A stretch of 64,000 nt of DNA from Planctomycetota bacterium. GTDB taxonomy: Bacteria > Planctomycetota > Phycisphaerae > WQYP01. The position numbers and the translations under genes are program-made. This document shows, in pieces, positions 8,867 to 17,636 of the stretch. Where the stretch lies: positions 93,651-157,650 of the forward strand of contig JAJYDW010000001.1 in NCBI GenBank assembly GCA_021790385.1, written 5' to 3'. Position 1 is the stretch's first letter; the number at the start of each line of letters is the position of its first letter. The notes under the pieces were generated by a model. That model had not been told where the DNA came from and did no database searches. It saw only the letters and a program-made list of their open reading frames with translations.

Positions 8867-9090
8867 TGAAAACTCCTTAAAAAAATAACACAAAACCACA
8901 CGCTGCGGGAATGTAAAGGCAAATGGTATGCCAATGGCCCCAAAAGTGCCAGGATTGCAAAATTGGCCCGTAAAGGAGGCTGGCAGTGCCTGTGGAATGG
9001 TTAAGGTTTGATGAGCTTGGGAAACTTTGCTTATAAAATAGGCAATCTGGTGCTGGCGGTGGGTACGGGGCCGGGGAAAAAATTACTTTC

Positions 9091-9135
9091 CACTTTCCGG
9101 CTGGCTCTTTGGGCCACAGGGCGAGGGCTGCGGCC
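9091..9135. repeat. Dispersed repeat E, copy 1
   Basis: CACTTTCCGGCTGGCTCTTT followed by GGGCC and GCGAGGGCTGCG matches 58185-58228 closely. Part of it (CGGCTGGTTCTTTGGGCCG) adjoins repeat D at 14024-14042. Confidence 0.6.
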
Positions 9136-9140
9136 CGTAA

Positions 9141-9169
9141 GACGGGAGTCGGGGGACGGGAGTTGGGAG
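9141..9169. repeat. Dispersed repeat F, copy 1
   Basis: GACGGGAGTCGGGGGACGGG followed by AGTTGGGAG resembles 56640-56668, where GAGAGTCGGGAGTCGGGAG occurs. Short-period purine-rich repeat. Confidence 0.45.
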
Positions 9170-9212
9170 TTTGGCGATTCAACACGAAATATCTCCTACA
9201 AACGAGACACGA

Positions 9213-9253
9213 AGCGGTCAGTGATCAGCATTCAGCGGTCAGCTTTCAGTGAT
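9213..9253. repeat. Dispersed repeat B, copy 1
   Basis: Several degenerate units of the form AGCGGTCAGC / GATCAGC / TTCAGC in a row. Similar runs lie at 12157-12198, 24240-24264, 24780-24816 and 58222-58256. Confidence 0.6.
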
Positions 9254-9540
9254 TGGCGGAGGCAAGATTGTCAAGATTATTAAGGTTATCAAGATTATCA
9301 TACATATTTAACAGGAGGCATATTTGAACCACAGGGGACCCAGGGGGCGCGGGTGGCGAATGTCCTATGCAAGTGGAGTGCGGGCCGTTGCCTCAATGGG
9401 AGAGGATTTTCACCGCGGAGATACCGTAATTTTCATTTTTTAGTGAATTCATATTCATCATGTTTTCCAACATACAAGATAAACGGATTTCAGATTTGAA
9501 ATTTCAGAGTTAAAGATGCACGGAGCGGGTGGTGGTTGGT

Positions 9541-9570
9541 TGGGGAAAACCGCTGGGATAAACCCAGCGG
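9541..9570. repeat. Dispersed repeat A, copy 1 (hairpin)
   Basis: Contains the inverted repeat CCGCTGGG-ATAAA-CCCAGCGG. The whole 30-base segment is identical to 24601-24630. Confidence 0.75.
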
Positions 9571-9708
9571 TTCGCGTGGGGAACGGACACAGTGCTGCAC
9601 GGCTACAGACAGGGATGTCTGTGCTACCCGGACGATTGCCGCCAAAACTCTGGCCGCGGTATGATGCCCCCGCGGTAAATACTGCACCGGCATCAGGATT
9701 GGGTTGCC

Positions 9709-12141
9709 ATGCTCTTACGGTCTGGTCAATGGAATTTTCCCATACGCCCGGTGCTGCTTATGCTGGCTCCGGCCACGGCAATTTGCGTGGTAACTCCGCA
9801 TACAATAGCGCAAGGTGCTCTGGACAATAGACCAGCCCAGCATGCAGCGTTGTCGCCGCACTTACCCGTTGGCCAGACGCTCACCGGTGGATTGAAATTA
9901 ACGCCCCGCGTACGCAGCCTGCAGGTAATCGGGGCGATTGACCATGGCGTAAAATATCTGCTGGCCCATGAGGATAGAACCACCCTGTGGGAAGGCTTTT
10001 GGCCCAATGACCCCAAGGCCCACACCAGCGGAAAAAGTCAGTTCCCGCGGCAATTCGGCGGTGAAACTGCATTGGTAACCCAGGCTCTGCTGGATGTGGG
10101 CCAGAGTTTGCATCTGCCGGCGCTGAACATCTATGCCCCGCCGCTGCGGCGAGCCATTCACTTTTTGGCCACACTGCATCCGCAATCCACTTATGTGGCG
10201 TCATTTCAGGCCAATGCCATGGCCTTGCTGCCGGCCAAACCACAATACCTGCGCGTGCTCAAGATGGATGCCCGGTACCTGCGTCAGGCTATGAATCACG
10301 ACGGAGCCTACACGTATTGGATTATTCCGCATTACCCTGGTTTCCGGCGGCCCCGGAATTTATGGGATAATTCCAACAGCCAGTACGGCGTACTGGGGTT
10401 GTGGGCCTGTGCGCATCAGGGGATTATTATTCCGCATAGCTATTGGCTGCGTGCGGCGCGGCATTGGCGCAGCGCCCAGAGTTTTTCCGGGGCCTGGGGT
10501 TACAGCAGTTCCAAGCCCATCCACCGGTCGCTCACCCCCTGGCGGGCCGCCGATTTTACTCCCGCCGGGCTGGCCAGCCTGCTGATTTGTGATGAATTCA
10601 TTCACCAGCAGCCCACGCTTCAGCCCCAGCCGGATCAATATGTACAGCGCGGCCTGGCCTGGATTCACCGACACTTCACCGGTAAACTCCGCAGCCTGTA
10701 TGAAATTTACAATTACGTGCGGCTGGGCCTGGCCTGCGGCCTGCAGACTTTTGCCGGGCACAACTGGTATGATGATTTTGCGAGGCATCTGGTGCGGGTG
10801 CAGTGCCGCGACGGCAGTTGGAAGGGGCACTTTATCGGGGCGGATCGCAACATAAGCACGGCCTATGCCCTGTTAACACTCGACCGCGGGCTGAACCCCA
10901 TTTTCATCAGCAAGCTGCAGTACAACAAAAGGTACAGCGGTGCGTGGAACGCCCGGCCGCGCGATGCCGCCAATTTTACCTCCTGGGTCAGCCGCACATT
11001 TGAAACGCCATTGAACTGGCAGGTGGTCAGTTTCAACACGCCGGTATCGGATTGGCTCAATTCTCCGCTGCTGCTGATTACCGGCGATGCCGATCCGCAT
11101 TTTACATCCGGCGATGTTCGCAAGCTGCGTCAATACCTTCATGCCGGCGGCATTATTCTGGCATCGTGTAACGGACGTTCCCCGTTGTTTCTAAAGGCCA
11201 TGATTCACTGCGCTCTGCAAACCGTGCATCAGCGCTATTCAGTCCAGCCGCTTGCGGCGGCCGACGTGCTTTACCATATTCAGCCGTGGCTGCACTTCAA
11301 ACGCAATGCGGGCCTGCTGGCCGTGAGCAATGGCGTGCGTTATCTGTGGATCATCAGTCCGCTGGACCTGGGGGGCGTGTGGCAGACGCGGCAATTCAAC
11401 CGCAAACGCGATTGGGAGATTCCCGCCAATTTGTATTTTTATGCCAATGGAAAAGGTGCGCTGTCCAACCGGCTGCATTCTCTGGCGGTGGCACCGTCAA
11501 CCGGGTCCATACATCAGCAAATATCCGTAGCGCAGATTCAATATAAGGGTCTTTGGAATCCGGAGCCAGGGGCATGGCCACGCATGGCGGCTCTGGCGGC
11601 AGATACCCATGGGCTGAAGGTGCAGCTTTCACACGTGCTTCTCACAGGGCTGCACGCGGCCACGTGCGATCTGGCAGTGATTACCGGCACCGGGCACTTT
11701 ACGTGGAGCCGCCCGCAGGTTGCCGCCCTTGGCCGCTACCTCCGGCATGGCGGGATGTTGCTGGGTGATGCTGCGGGAGGCAAGGCGCGCTTTACCGATT
11801 CATTCGTCAAGCTGATAAAATCGATTTTCCCGCACGTACCTTTGGTGCCGATTCCACTGACAGCGTCGCTGCTGCGGGGCACATTCCCGGGAGGCACCAA
11901 CCTTACGCACGTAAAATACCGCAAGTATGTGGCGGCGATGGACCGGCTGAAAACGCACCCCCACCTGCTGGGCATCAAATGGCATGGACGCTGGGCGGTG
12001 GTGTATTCGCAATATGACATCACCAGCGGCTTTCTGGGCACGCATACGTGGGGAATAAGAGGTTATGCTCCCTCATCCGCCCAGGCTTTGGCGGCGCAGA
12101 TCATGTTCTACAATGAGGCTGGGCACCACCTGCCACATTGA
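9709..12141 (+). CDS. Exported toroid + DUF4159 protein
   Basis: An 810-residue protein with an N-terminal hydrophobic segment (about residues 12-35, likely a signal peptide). Residues about 70-390 resemble the alpha-alpha toroid of prenyltransferase/squalene-oxidase-like repeats (GVKYLLAHE, WDNSNSQYGVLGLWA, GAWGY, DRNISTAYALLTL). The C-terminal third contains two DUF4159-like segments, each with an ITG(D/T)..F.W/TS..V..L..YL..GG(I/M)(I/L)L pattern: around residues 445-490 and, more typically, 660-700. DUF4159 has a flavodoxin/GATase-like fold of unknown function. It is probably periplasmic or surface-exposed. It stands alone on the plus strand between repeat-rich stretches. Function unknown; the domain reading is from pattern recognition. 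Confidence 0.75.
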   Translation: MLLRSGQWNFPIRPVLLMLAPATAICVVTPHTIAQGALDNRPAQHAALSPHLPVGQTLTGGLKLTPRVRSLQVIGAIDHGVKYLLAHEDRTTLWEGFWPNDPKAHTSGKSQFPRQFGGETALVTQALLDVGQSLHLPALNIYAPPLRRAIHFLATLHPQSTYVASFQANAMALLPAKPQYLRVLKMDARYLRQAMNHDGAYTYWIIPHYPGFRRPRNLWDNSNSQYGVLGLWACAHQGIIIPHSYWLRAARHWRSAQSFSGAWGYSSSKPIHRSLTPWRAADFTPAGLASLLICDEFIHQQPTLQPQPDQYVQRGLAWIHRHFTGKLRSLYEIYNYVRLGLACGLQTFAGHNWYDDFARHLVRVQCRDGSWKGHFIGADRNISTAYALLTLDRGLNPIFISKLQYNKRYSGAWNARPRDAANFTSWVSRTFETPLNWQVVSFNTPVSDWLNSPLLLITGDADPHFTSGDVRKLRQYLHAGGIILASCNGRSPLFLKAMIHCALQTVHQRYSVQPLAAADVLYHIQPWLHFKRNAGLLAVSNGVRYLWIISPLDLGGVWQTRQFNRKRDWEIPANLYFYANGKGALSNRLHSLAVAPSTGSIHQQISVAQIQYKGLWNPEPGAWPRMAALAADTHGLKVQLSHVLLTGLHAATCDLAVITGTGHFTWSRPQVAALGRYLRHGGMLLGDAAGGKARFTDSFVKLIKSIFPHVPLVPIPLTASLLRGTFPGGTNLTHVKYRKYVAAMDRLKTHPHLLGIKWHGRWAVVYSQYDITSGFLGTHTWGIRGYAPSSAQALAAQIMFYNEAGHHLPH

Positions 12142-12156
12142 TGTGTCCCGGCACGT

Positions 12157-12198
12157 TGATCAGCGGTCAGCAGTTAGCGGTCAGCGATCAGCTTTCAA
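12157..12198. repeat. Dispersed repeat B, copy 2
   Basis: GATCAGCGGTCAGCAGTTAG followed by CGGTCAGCGATCAGC: at least four degenerate units directly after the DUF4159 gene stop. Confidence 0.65.
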
Positions 12199-12220
12199 CA
12201 AGCGGCGGGCTGCGTTTATT

Positions 12221-12252
12221 CGCAGCGGCTGGAGGGACCCAGCCGACTACGG
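12221..12252. repeat. Dispersed repeat G, copy 1
   Basis: GCTGGAGGGACCCAGCCGAC followed by TAC matches 31907-31942 with one or two changes (CAGC/CAGT, GACTAC/GGCTAC). Confidence 0.6.
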
Positions 12253-12306
12253 GGATGTGCCAAAATGCCTGCGCCGTATTCATATGCGTTATTACCTGAC
12301 AGCCCA

Positions 12307-13767
12307 TTACGCCATGGCAATAGCCAAAATGGTGATGTCGTCGGTCTGCAAACGGCCCTGTGACCACAACTCCACAGCGCCAAATAAGCTCGGCGCGATG
12401 TTACCGAGCGGACTTTTGATATTGACCGCGAGTAAATCATGCACCTGCTGACGGCCAAACAGCATACCCTGGGGCGACATTGCTTCAGAAAGACCGTCGG
12501 TTAGCAGCACCACCCGCTCCGGGTAAGTCATGGGCAGCGTTTGGGATTGCCACTGCGCCTGGGCCGTTAGACCCATCAGGCCCCCTGTGGAATGCAAGGA
12601 CTCTACTTGCCCTGTCGCTCGCAGCAGATAACAGGTCTCGTGACCGGCGCTGGCATACTCGAGCGTATGCCGATGGGGATCTAATTTGACAACAATGATA
12701 GAGGCAAAATCTTCTTCCAACGCCACCTGGGTAAAAGTAGTATTCATTCTGGTAAGCACCCGGCCGGGATCAGTGTTTTCCGCCGTGGCCGCAAGAAAGA
12801 GTGTTTTGAGCATCGCTGCGCCCATGGCCGCTGGAACTCCATGGCCGGAAACATCCGCCACACAGGCGATGATCACTCCACCGGGGAGCATTTGAAAATC
12901 GAAATAATCTCCGCCGACAACGGCTGCGGGTCTATAGCCGACGGCTATGCGGGCTACGCCGTCGGGAACCGGCGGCTGGAGGTGCTGCTGAATACGCCGG
13001 GCTTTTTCAATGCGTTGTTGATCTTGTCGCCGGCTCTCGGCCAGATCTGTACTCATGGTATGAATGGCCGCCGCCAGAAATGCCATCTCCTGGCTGCTGC
13101 GAATGTCGGGAATATCCGCCTCAAGATGGCCCTGGCCAATAAGCTGCACTGCCGCCACCAACTGGCGCAGGGGCCGCGTTACCAATCGGATCAGCACCAT
13201 GCTGATGACCCCGGTGAGCACCAGCCCCAATACGGCAATAACGGCCAGCCACAGCAGTATCTGGTTCCGAATTCGTTGTTGCACACCCGCCACGTCTTCG
13301 CCGATGTACAACTGCACATGGCCGAGTCTTTCCGCGGCCACCATCACCCACCGCCGCCCCACCATCACCTGGTGGCTTGGCGTTCTGGCGGCCCGCCGCA
13401 CGACGGCATAAAAACTCTCCGGCTTTGCCCCGGCACGACCGCTCTGGAGCACCACATGCCCCATCCGTACCGCAATATAATGATCGGGCGAACCGGCCCC
13501 CGATTGCATCAACTGGCGGGAGGCATTGATATATTCCTGCACTTCCGGCCAGCCCTGGCCGCGCAATTCCTGCACACCGTCGGCGAGTGCCGCAGCCTCG
13601 GCATGAAGAGATTGGTAATGGTCTTGCAGGCGGCGGCGCAGTTCATGGTGATACAAAAACGCTAAAAACGCCAGCAGCCCGATGCCGAGAATCAAATTCA
13701 CCGACCAGAGCAGCTCAAACCGCAGGCTGCGCGGTTGCAAGATCCATCGTTGCGGGTCGAGTTTCAT
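12307..13767 (-). CDS. HAMP-SpoIIE (PP2C-type) serine phosphatase
   Basis: 486 residues. TM1 at about 18-39, an extracytoplasmic region to about 169, TM2 about 170-193, HAMP linker about 194-246 (TRPLRQLVAAV), a short coiled coil, then a SpoIIE/RsbU-like phosphatase domain with metal-binding GGDYFD (285-290) and DVSGHG (305-310). Such proteins dephosphorylate anti-sigma-factor antagonists or similar STAS-type proteins in response to a membrane signal; no partner is encoded nearby. The ORF track adds 63 residues; the ATG at 13767 has GGAG at 8 bases and starts just before TM1. The 18-base-class repeat-rich region upstream should hold its promoter. Confidence 0.85.
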   Translation of the reverse strand: MKLDPQRWILQPRSLRFELLWSVNLILGIGLLAFLAFLYHHELRRRLQDHYQSLHAEAAALADGVQELRGQGWPEVQEYINASRQLMQSGAGSPDHYIAVRMGHVVLQSGRAGAKPESFYAVVRRAARTPSHQVMVGRRWVMVAAERLGHVQLYIGEDVAGVQQRIRNQILLWLAVIAVLGLVLTGVISMVLIRLVTRPLRQLVAAVQLIGQGHLEADIPDIRSSQEMAFLAAAIHTMSTDLAESRRQDQQRIEKARRIQQHLQPPVPDGVARIAVGYRPAAVVGGDYFDFQMLPGGVIIACVADVSGHGVPAAMGAAMLKTLFLAATAENTDPGRVLTRMNTTFTQVALEEDFASIIVVKLDPHRHTLEYASAGHETCYLLRATGQVESLHSTGGLMGLTAQAQWQSQTLPMTYPERVVLLTDGLSEAMSPQGMLFGRQQVHDLLAVNIKSPLGNIAPSLFGAVELWSQGRLQTDDITILAIAMA

Positions 13768-14159
13768 CTGGTTTACTCCATAGACGCAGGCCGCGGTGTA
13801 TGCCCACCGGGGAACAAAGGTCCCTTGGCGGATGGAACCTGCATCCTCCATGGATTTTTTATACCAGCTTTTTGGCCTGGACCTGAGCCACCGGCCAAAA
13901 TCGCCAATCCTGCAGCCAATCTGCCCGCCCACAGAATGATGCCCGCCACCACCCACCGAAAATACCAGGCTCGCTGCATAGGCGTGATCCTTGAGTGGTT
14001 GTCAAGAAATAACCTGTACCATGCGGCTGGTTCTTTGGGCCGTGGGCGTCGTTGTTCGCTCCTTACAGACCCATGGTCAGGGTACGCGCGTCGCTCACGC
14101 CTTGTCGGCGGCCAAAACTCCTGCGTCGTAAAAGATGAATTTATTTTTGCGCGGCCCCT
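13768..14159. other. Gene-free region with repeats C and D
   Basis: 392 bases between the flavohaem reductase stop and the phosphatase start. It contains repeat D followed by part of E (13997-14042) and repeat C against the stop codon of the next gene. No gene seen. Confidence 0.55.
13997..14042. repeat. Dispersed repeat D, copy 2, joined to part of E
   Basis: GTCAAGAAATAACCTGTACC followed by ATGCGGCTGGTTCTTTGGGCCG. The D part matches 401-430 and 56531-56563; the last part matches E at 9091 and 58185. Confidence 0.65.
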
Positions 14160-14162
14160 TTA
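14124..14162. repeat. Repeat C, copy 1, abutting a stop codon
   Basis: AGATGAATTTATTTTTGCGC followed by GGCCCCTTTA; the TTA is the complement of the reductase TAA stop. Matches 56764-56802, which abuts the stop of the GNAT gene in the same way. Confidence 0.65.
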
Positions 14163-15524
14163 GTAAGAAAATTGCTCCGAATGGATACTGAACTGTGGCG
14201 CACCAATTTCGCGCAGCAGTCGCATGGTCGCTTCGGCCATGGCCGGCGGCCCGCAAACGTAATAATCCTTCTCCAGCACCTGCCCACGCAGCAATTCCGT
14301 CAGGATCTGCCGATTCAAGCGGCCCTGACAACCTTGCCAGCCGGCGGATGGACGACTTAACACATGCACCACCTGCAGTTGCGGTCGGTCCAGAGATTCC
14401 ATGGCCGCAAGTTCCTCCCGAAAGATGATATCCTCTTCGCTGCGGTTCACAAATACCAGCAGCACCGTCCGGTTGGCCTGGGTATCACGCAAATGCCGCA
14501 GCATGCTCATCAGCGGCGTGATGCCCACACCGCCGGCAATAAGAACCAACGGCCTTTCCGGCGCAGCGGTGAGATATGAAAACCGGCCAAACGGGCCGCG
14601 GATGTACGCCCGGTCGCCCGGCTTTATTTTTGGAACTTGGGCAGTGAAATCGCCGACGATTTTGATGGTGGAAGCGACGCCATCCACAGCAGCCGGGCTG
14701 GAGGATATCGAAAATGGATGCTCCTCCCGCGGCACCTCGGGGCTTAAAACAGTGATGTAGTGAAATTGGCCCGGAACATGCACGCGCCGATGTCGCGGCG
14801 ACACTGGAGCAAACGTGAGCGTCCATATATCCCGGGATTCCTGCTTTACGTTGGTAACTTCATGAAGAATTTTTCGATGATAAAAACGGTGAAACCACCG
14901 GTGATACGCATACGCTCCCAGGGCGCACGCGGCCAGGGCAAACCAGAGCGCCCGCGCCGGCCACGCGGCCAGATCTCCCCGGCCGCGGCCACCAATGCCC
15001 AGGACGATGCTGTGCACAAAGGCCAGCACCAGCACGAACACAACCATTCGTCCATGCCAGTTCCGCCAGCGCTGATATTCCAGGCGCAGGGACTGCCGCC
15101 ATATTGCGGTAATCACGGTTACCACCAATGTCAGCAAGGCCAACCGCCCCAACTCCGCCGGCCAGGGTACGATCAATCGCGTGAGCAGCCACCACCTGCC
15201 ACTGCCCCAGGCCAGCAGCACCGGATGGGCCAATAACATGAGCACGGCCAGCAGGCCCATAGCCCGATGAAACCGCAACAAATAATCGAGACCAAAAGGC
15301 GATTCCGTCCGCGGAATACGGGCCGCCAGAAAAAATTGCAGCACCAGAATGGCAAAGCCGGCCAAGGCCAGATTGTTGGACAGACCTTTCAAAAAGCCCT
15401 GGTGGCCCTGGTGTGGTTGGGTCAGGCGTACCAGCAGCAGCGGCGCGGCGATGACCAGGGCATACATGACAATCCAGAAAATCGCGGCCCGACGGCGCGG
15501 CAGATTCGGCACGGTGGAATTCAT
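14160..15524 (-). CDS. Ferric-reductase-like flavohaem membrane oxidoreductase
   Basis: 454 residues. The N-terminal half has about six hydrophobic helices with two H-X13-H haem-ligand pairs (FHRAMG...LLAHPV and WHGRMV...AFVHSI), as in ferric-reductase-like transmembrane domains. The C-terminal half is a ferredoxin-NADP-reductase-type module: FAD-binding HPFSISSS, nucleotide-binding GGVGITPLMSMLRHL and the YYVCGPPAM end motif. It should move electrons from NAD(P)H via FAD and haem across the inner membrane, possibly to ferric iron. The ATG at 15524 (GGAG at 6 bases) is preferred over upstream starts and leaves 22 bases to the preceding porin stop, so the two are one transcript. Confidence 0.85.
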   Translation of the reverse strand: MNSTVPNLPRRRAAIFWIVMYALVIAAPLLLVRLTQPHQGHQGFLKGLSNNLALAGFAILVLQFFLAARIPRTESPFGLDYLLRFHRAMGLLAVLMLLAHPVLLAWGSGRWWLLTRLIVPWPAELGRLALLTLVVTVITAIWRQSLRLEYQRWRNWHGRMVVFVLVLAFVHSIVLGIGGRGRGDLAAWPARALWFALAACALGAYAYHRWFHRFYHRKILHEVTNVKQESRDIWTLTFAPVSPRHRRVHVPGQFHYITVLSPEVPREEHPFSISSSPAAVDGVASTIKIVGDFTAQVPKIKPGDRAYIRGPFGRFSYLTAAPERPLVLIAGGVGITPLMSMLRHLRDTQANRTVLLVFVNRSEEDIIFREELAAMESLDRPQLQVVHVLSRPSAGWQGCQGRLNRQILTELLRGQVLEKDYYVCGPPAMAEATMRLLREIGAPQFSIHSEQFSY

Positions 15525-15546
15525 AAGGTTCTCCATCAATACTCGA

Positions 15547-16956
15547 TCAAAACTTAATGCCCACCTGCACCGTTGCCACCAGGGCGTTGGCGTACGTACC
15601 GCCGGGATGAATAACATATTGTAAATCCGGCTGCACATTCAGCCACGGCGTTACTTGAATGGAATAGAATCCTTCCACGATACATTCCGAGTTGTACGGT
15701 GTCTGGGCATGGCGGCTTAAATAAGCCCAACTGGCACCCAAACCAAGGTTGTCATCAGGTCGGCCGGGAATCGGCCCGCGCCAGCGCAGGCCGCCGAGCA
15801 GATTGCCGTCGATTGGGGTAAGTTTGCCGTTGGCCCAGCCATATTGGATGAAAGTACCGATGCGCGAGGCTGAGGAACCTGGCTGATGGTCTGATTTCCA
15901 TAACGTCTGATCGAGGTACACGTAAAAGCCATGGGCATCCTGCTGATAGGTTCCCGCATACGTCTGGAAGGTGCCGGTGTGGTACCATTCGCCCAGGGTT
16001 ACAGTGCCGCTTAAATGTGCCGGCCCCAGAAGATAGTTCACGCTTTGTTCGCCGATGGCCATCAGGCCGTAAGGATTTTCCACCGCGTTGGGATCGGCAC
16101 TGGCGACGGCGGGCAGAGTATTTTCGGTATTGCCGTCAAAAAGGCCCGCCTTCAACTGCAAATGCGTCCAGGGCTTCCAGCAGCCCTCACTGCCCCAGGC
16201 GGAAAACGGATAGCTGGGAAAAACAAAGATGGTGGGCGTAAAACCAAAAGAGCCGTTGAGGAATGGCTGTGCATCACGGATGTTGTCAAAATCATACGTG
16301 GTATCGATGCGCCCCAGCTTAAACCACAAGTCTTTACCGGCAAGTTCCTGCTTGTACCATATCTGATCCAGCCGGGCGGCGGGATTCTGGTCGATGGCGC
16401 TGATGGCCTGCACGGCCCCCACCAGATTAAGAGCCGGGTTTTCACCGCCGTGGGCCATGAAATCCACAAATGCGGTTCCCCCCTTCCAACCCAGGATCCG
16501 GGCAGTATTCAGCGTGAGTGAAACATCCAGGCGATAGCGCCAGTCGATGCGGTTGGTGCGGATACCGCCGGCAAAATTTTCGCTGGCGGCCTGCAGAAAA
16601 GAAACGGCCGGAATAATGCCGTGGTGCTGCAGGGCATCGCGTGCTCCCCACCAGTCGCCGGTAAGATTATCCCGATCCAGCATGCTTTGGGGCCGGTCAG
16701 CGCTAAACCAATCTCCGAAAGCGGTGGATAAGCCCGAAGCTGTTCCATCGGCCCGGCAGCCGCCGTGGTGTGGGCCGGCAAGGAAATAAATCAGCAGTAC
16801 CGCGGCAGAGAAAGGGAATCTAAAGCTATTTGGCCTGGGGATGCGGGCAAAAGGACATGGCCAGTGGATATTGGGGCTGCTGTTGAACCAGGTTCGCACG
16901 TCGCACACGCTGTTTGGGAGTTTACAGTCTTGGGTCCACCCAAACGCGGGCACCAT
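15547..16956 (-). CDS. OprB-like carbohydrate-selective porin
   Basis: 469 residues in the ORF track frame. DRDNLTGDWWGARDALQHHG is the typical entry of the OprB family barrel, followed by FVDFMAHGGENP and GEWYHTGTF and ending YANALVATVQVGIKF with a terminal phenylalanine. A hydrophobic segment FSAAVLLIYFLAG around residues 48-60 is the likely signal core, so the real start is probably inside the annotated N-terminus, at an alternative codon; the first 40 residues look non-coding. Outer-membrane diffusion channel, by family for sugars. It is followed 22 bases later by the flavohaem reductase, suggesting a shared uptake or respiration task, perhaps metal or ligand uptake, which is inference. 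Confidence 0.8.
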   Translation of the reverse strand: MVPAFGWTQDCKLPNSVCDVRTWFNSSPNIHWPCPFARIPRPNSFRFPFSAAVLLIYFLAGPHHGGCRADGTASGLSTAFGDWFSADRPQSMLDRDNLTGDWWGARDALQHHGIIPAVSFLQAASENFAGGIRTNRIDWRYRLDVSLTLNTARILGWKGGTAFVDFMAHGGENPALNLVGAVQAISAIDQNPAARLDQIWYKQELAGKDLWFKLGRIDTTYDFDNIRDAQPFLNGSFGFTPTIFVFPSYPFSAWGSEGCWKPWTHLQLKAGLFDGNTENTLPAVASADPNAVENPYGLMAIGEQSVNYLLGPAHLSGTVTLGEWYHTGTFQTYAGTYQQDAHGFYVYLDQTLWKSDHQPGSSASRIGTFIQYGWANGKLTPIDGNLLGGLRWRGPIPGRPDDNLGLGASWAYLSRHAQTPYNSECIVEGFYSIQVTPWLNVQPDLQYVIHPGGTYANALVATVQVGIKF

Positions 16957-17011
16957 GCGTCGGGCCTATAGGGATAATAGCCCATGGATCGTGGGGTGGC
17001 GAGCCTGCCGA

Positions 17012-17524
17012 TTATTTATGACTTAGATGTAATTTTCTGCGGTGATCGGACATATGGTCATGCGGCACGTGTACGCCGCAGGTATCGCACGTATCAGCCT
17101 TGTTAAAACATTCCGAGCACAGCAATTCGCCGGTCTTGCGAAACTCCGTCAGACGCAGGCGATCGGCGTGTGGCAGAGAATTTACGAGCGTTTGCAGGCG
17201 CGGCATGACGGGCAGCGTCGAATGGCAGCCGCTGCATGCGGCAAATTGCAGTTGCTTGAGCAGCAGGGCCATTTCGTGGCCGCGATTGGCGGGAATGGTA
17301 CCTCTTCCTTCGCACAGCGGGCACAGATGTCCCAGATAGGCATACACCGCATCACGAATTAATTCGCTTTTATTATTGACGGATGCAAGCAGCCCGGCCA
17401 GCGCGGCATCCACCTTGAAAGCCAGAATCCGGTCTTTGGGAGCGCGGGGTACCCGCCGCACGCGCGACCGGGGCGATGTTGCTACGGCCTGCCGTCCTGC
17501 TTTGACCAGTTTTTCTACTGCCAT
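17012..17524 (-). CDS. Ribbon-helix-helix-like protein with zinc ribbons
   Basis: 170 residues. After a basic N-terminus, residues about 32-65 (ILAFKVDAALAGLLASVNNK, then SELIRDAVYAYL) read like a CopG/NikR ribbon-helix-helix DNA-binding domain. The rest carries cysteine pairs: CPLC...GRGT (about 68-71), CSGCH (about 96-99), and CSECF...CDTCGVHVPHDHMSDHRRKLH at the end, enough ligands for two or three zinc sites. GGAG precedes the ATG at 6 bases. It may be a metal-dependent or redox-sensitive regulator. I do not recognise this exact architecture as a named family. The neighbour upstream is the OprB-like porin gene, 55 bases away but read in the same direction away from it. Confidence 0.6.
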   Translation of the reverse strand: MAVEKLVKAGRQAVATSPRSRVRRVPRAPKDRILAFKVDAALAGLLASVNNKSELIRDAVYAYLGHLCPLCEGRGTIPANRGHEMALLLKQLQFAACSGCHSTLPVMPRLQTLVNSLPHADRLRLTEFRKTGELLCSECFNKADTCDTCGVHVPHDHMSDHRRKLHLSHK

Positions 17525-17636
17525 AAGTTACTCCAAACCCGCGCGCGTGACGCGGTACCAAGTGATGGATTTTACTTCGTTATACGCCGGGTGGCAAACG
17601 GTATAAATCGGATTTTGTGCTGACAAGGCGGTGCGG

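Larger units (their letters stand above)
8867..9708. other. Gene-free region with repeat pieces
   Basis: 842 bases between the divergent starts of porin 2 and the DUF4159 protein. ORFs here are low-complexity and without domains. It contains repeat pieces E (9091-9135), F (9141-9169), B (9213-9253) and A (9541-9570), plus an ATTTCAGATTTGAAATTTC stretch similar to one near 24915. This is repeat-derived DNA with two promoters at its ends. Confidence 0.6.

Noticed and set aside
9213-9253. Possible CRISPR array in the repeat B runs
   Set aside because: Units are short, degenerate and directly adjacent, with no spacers of constant length and no cas genes in the window.
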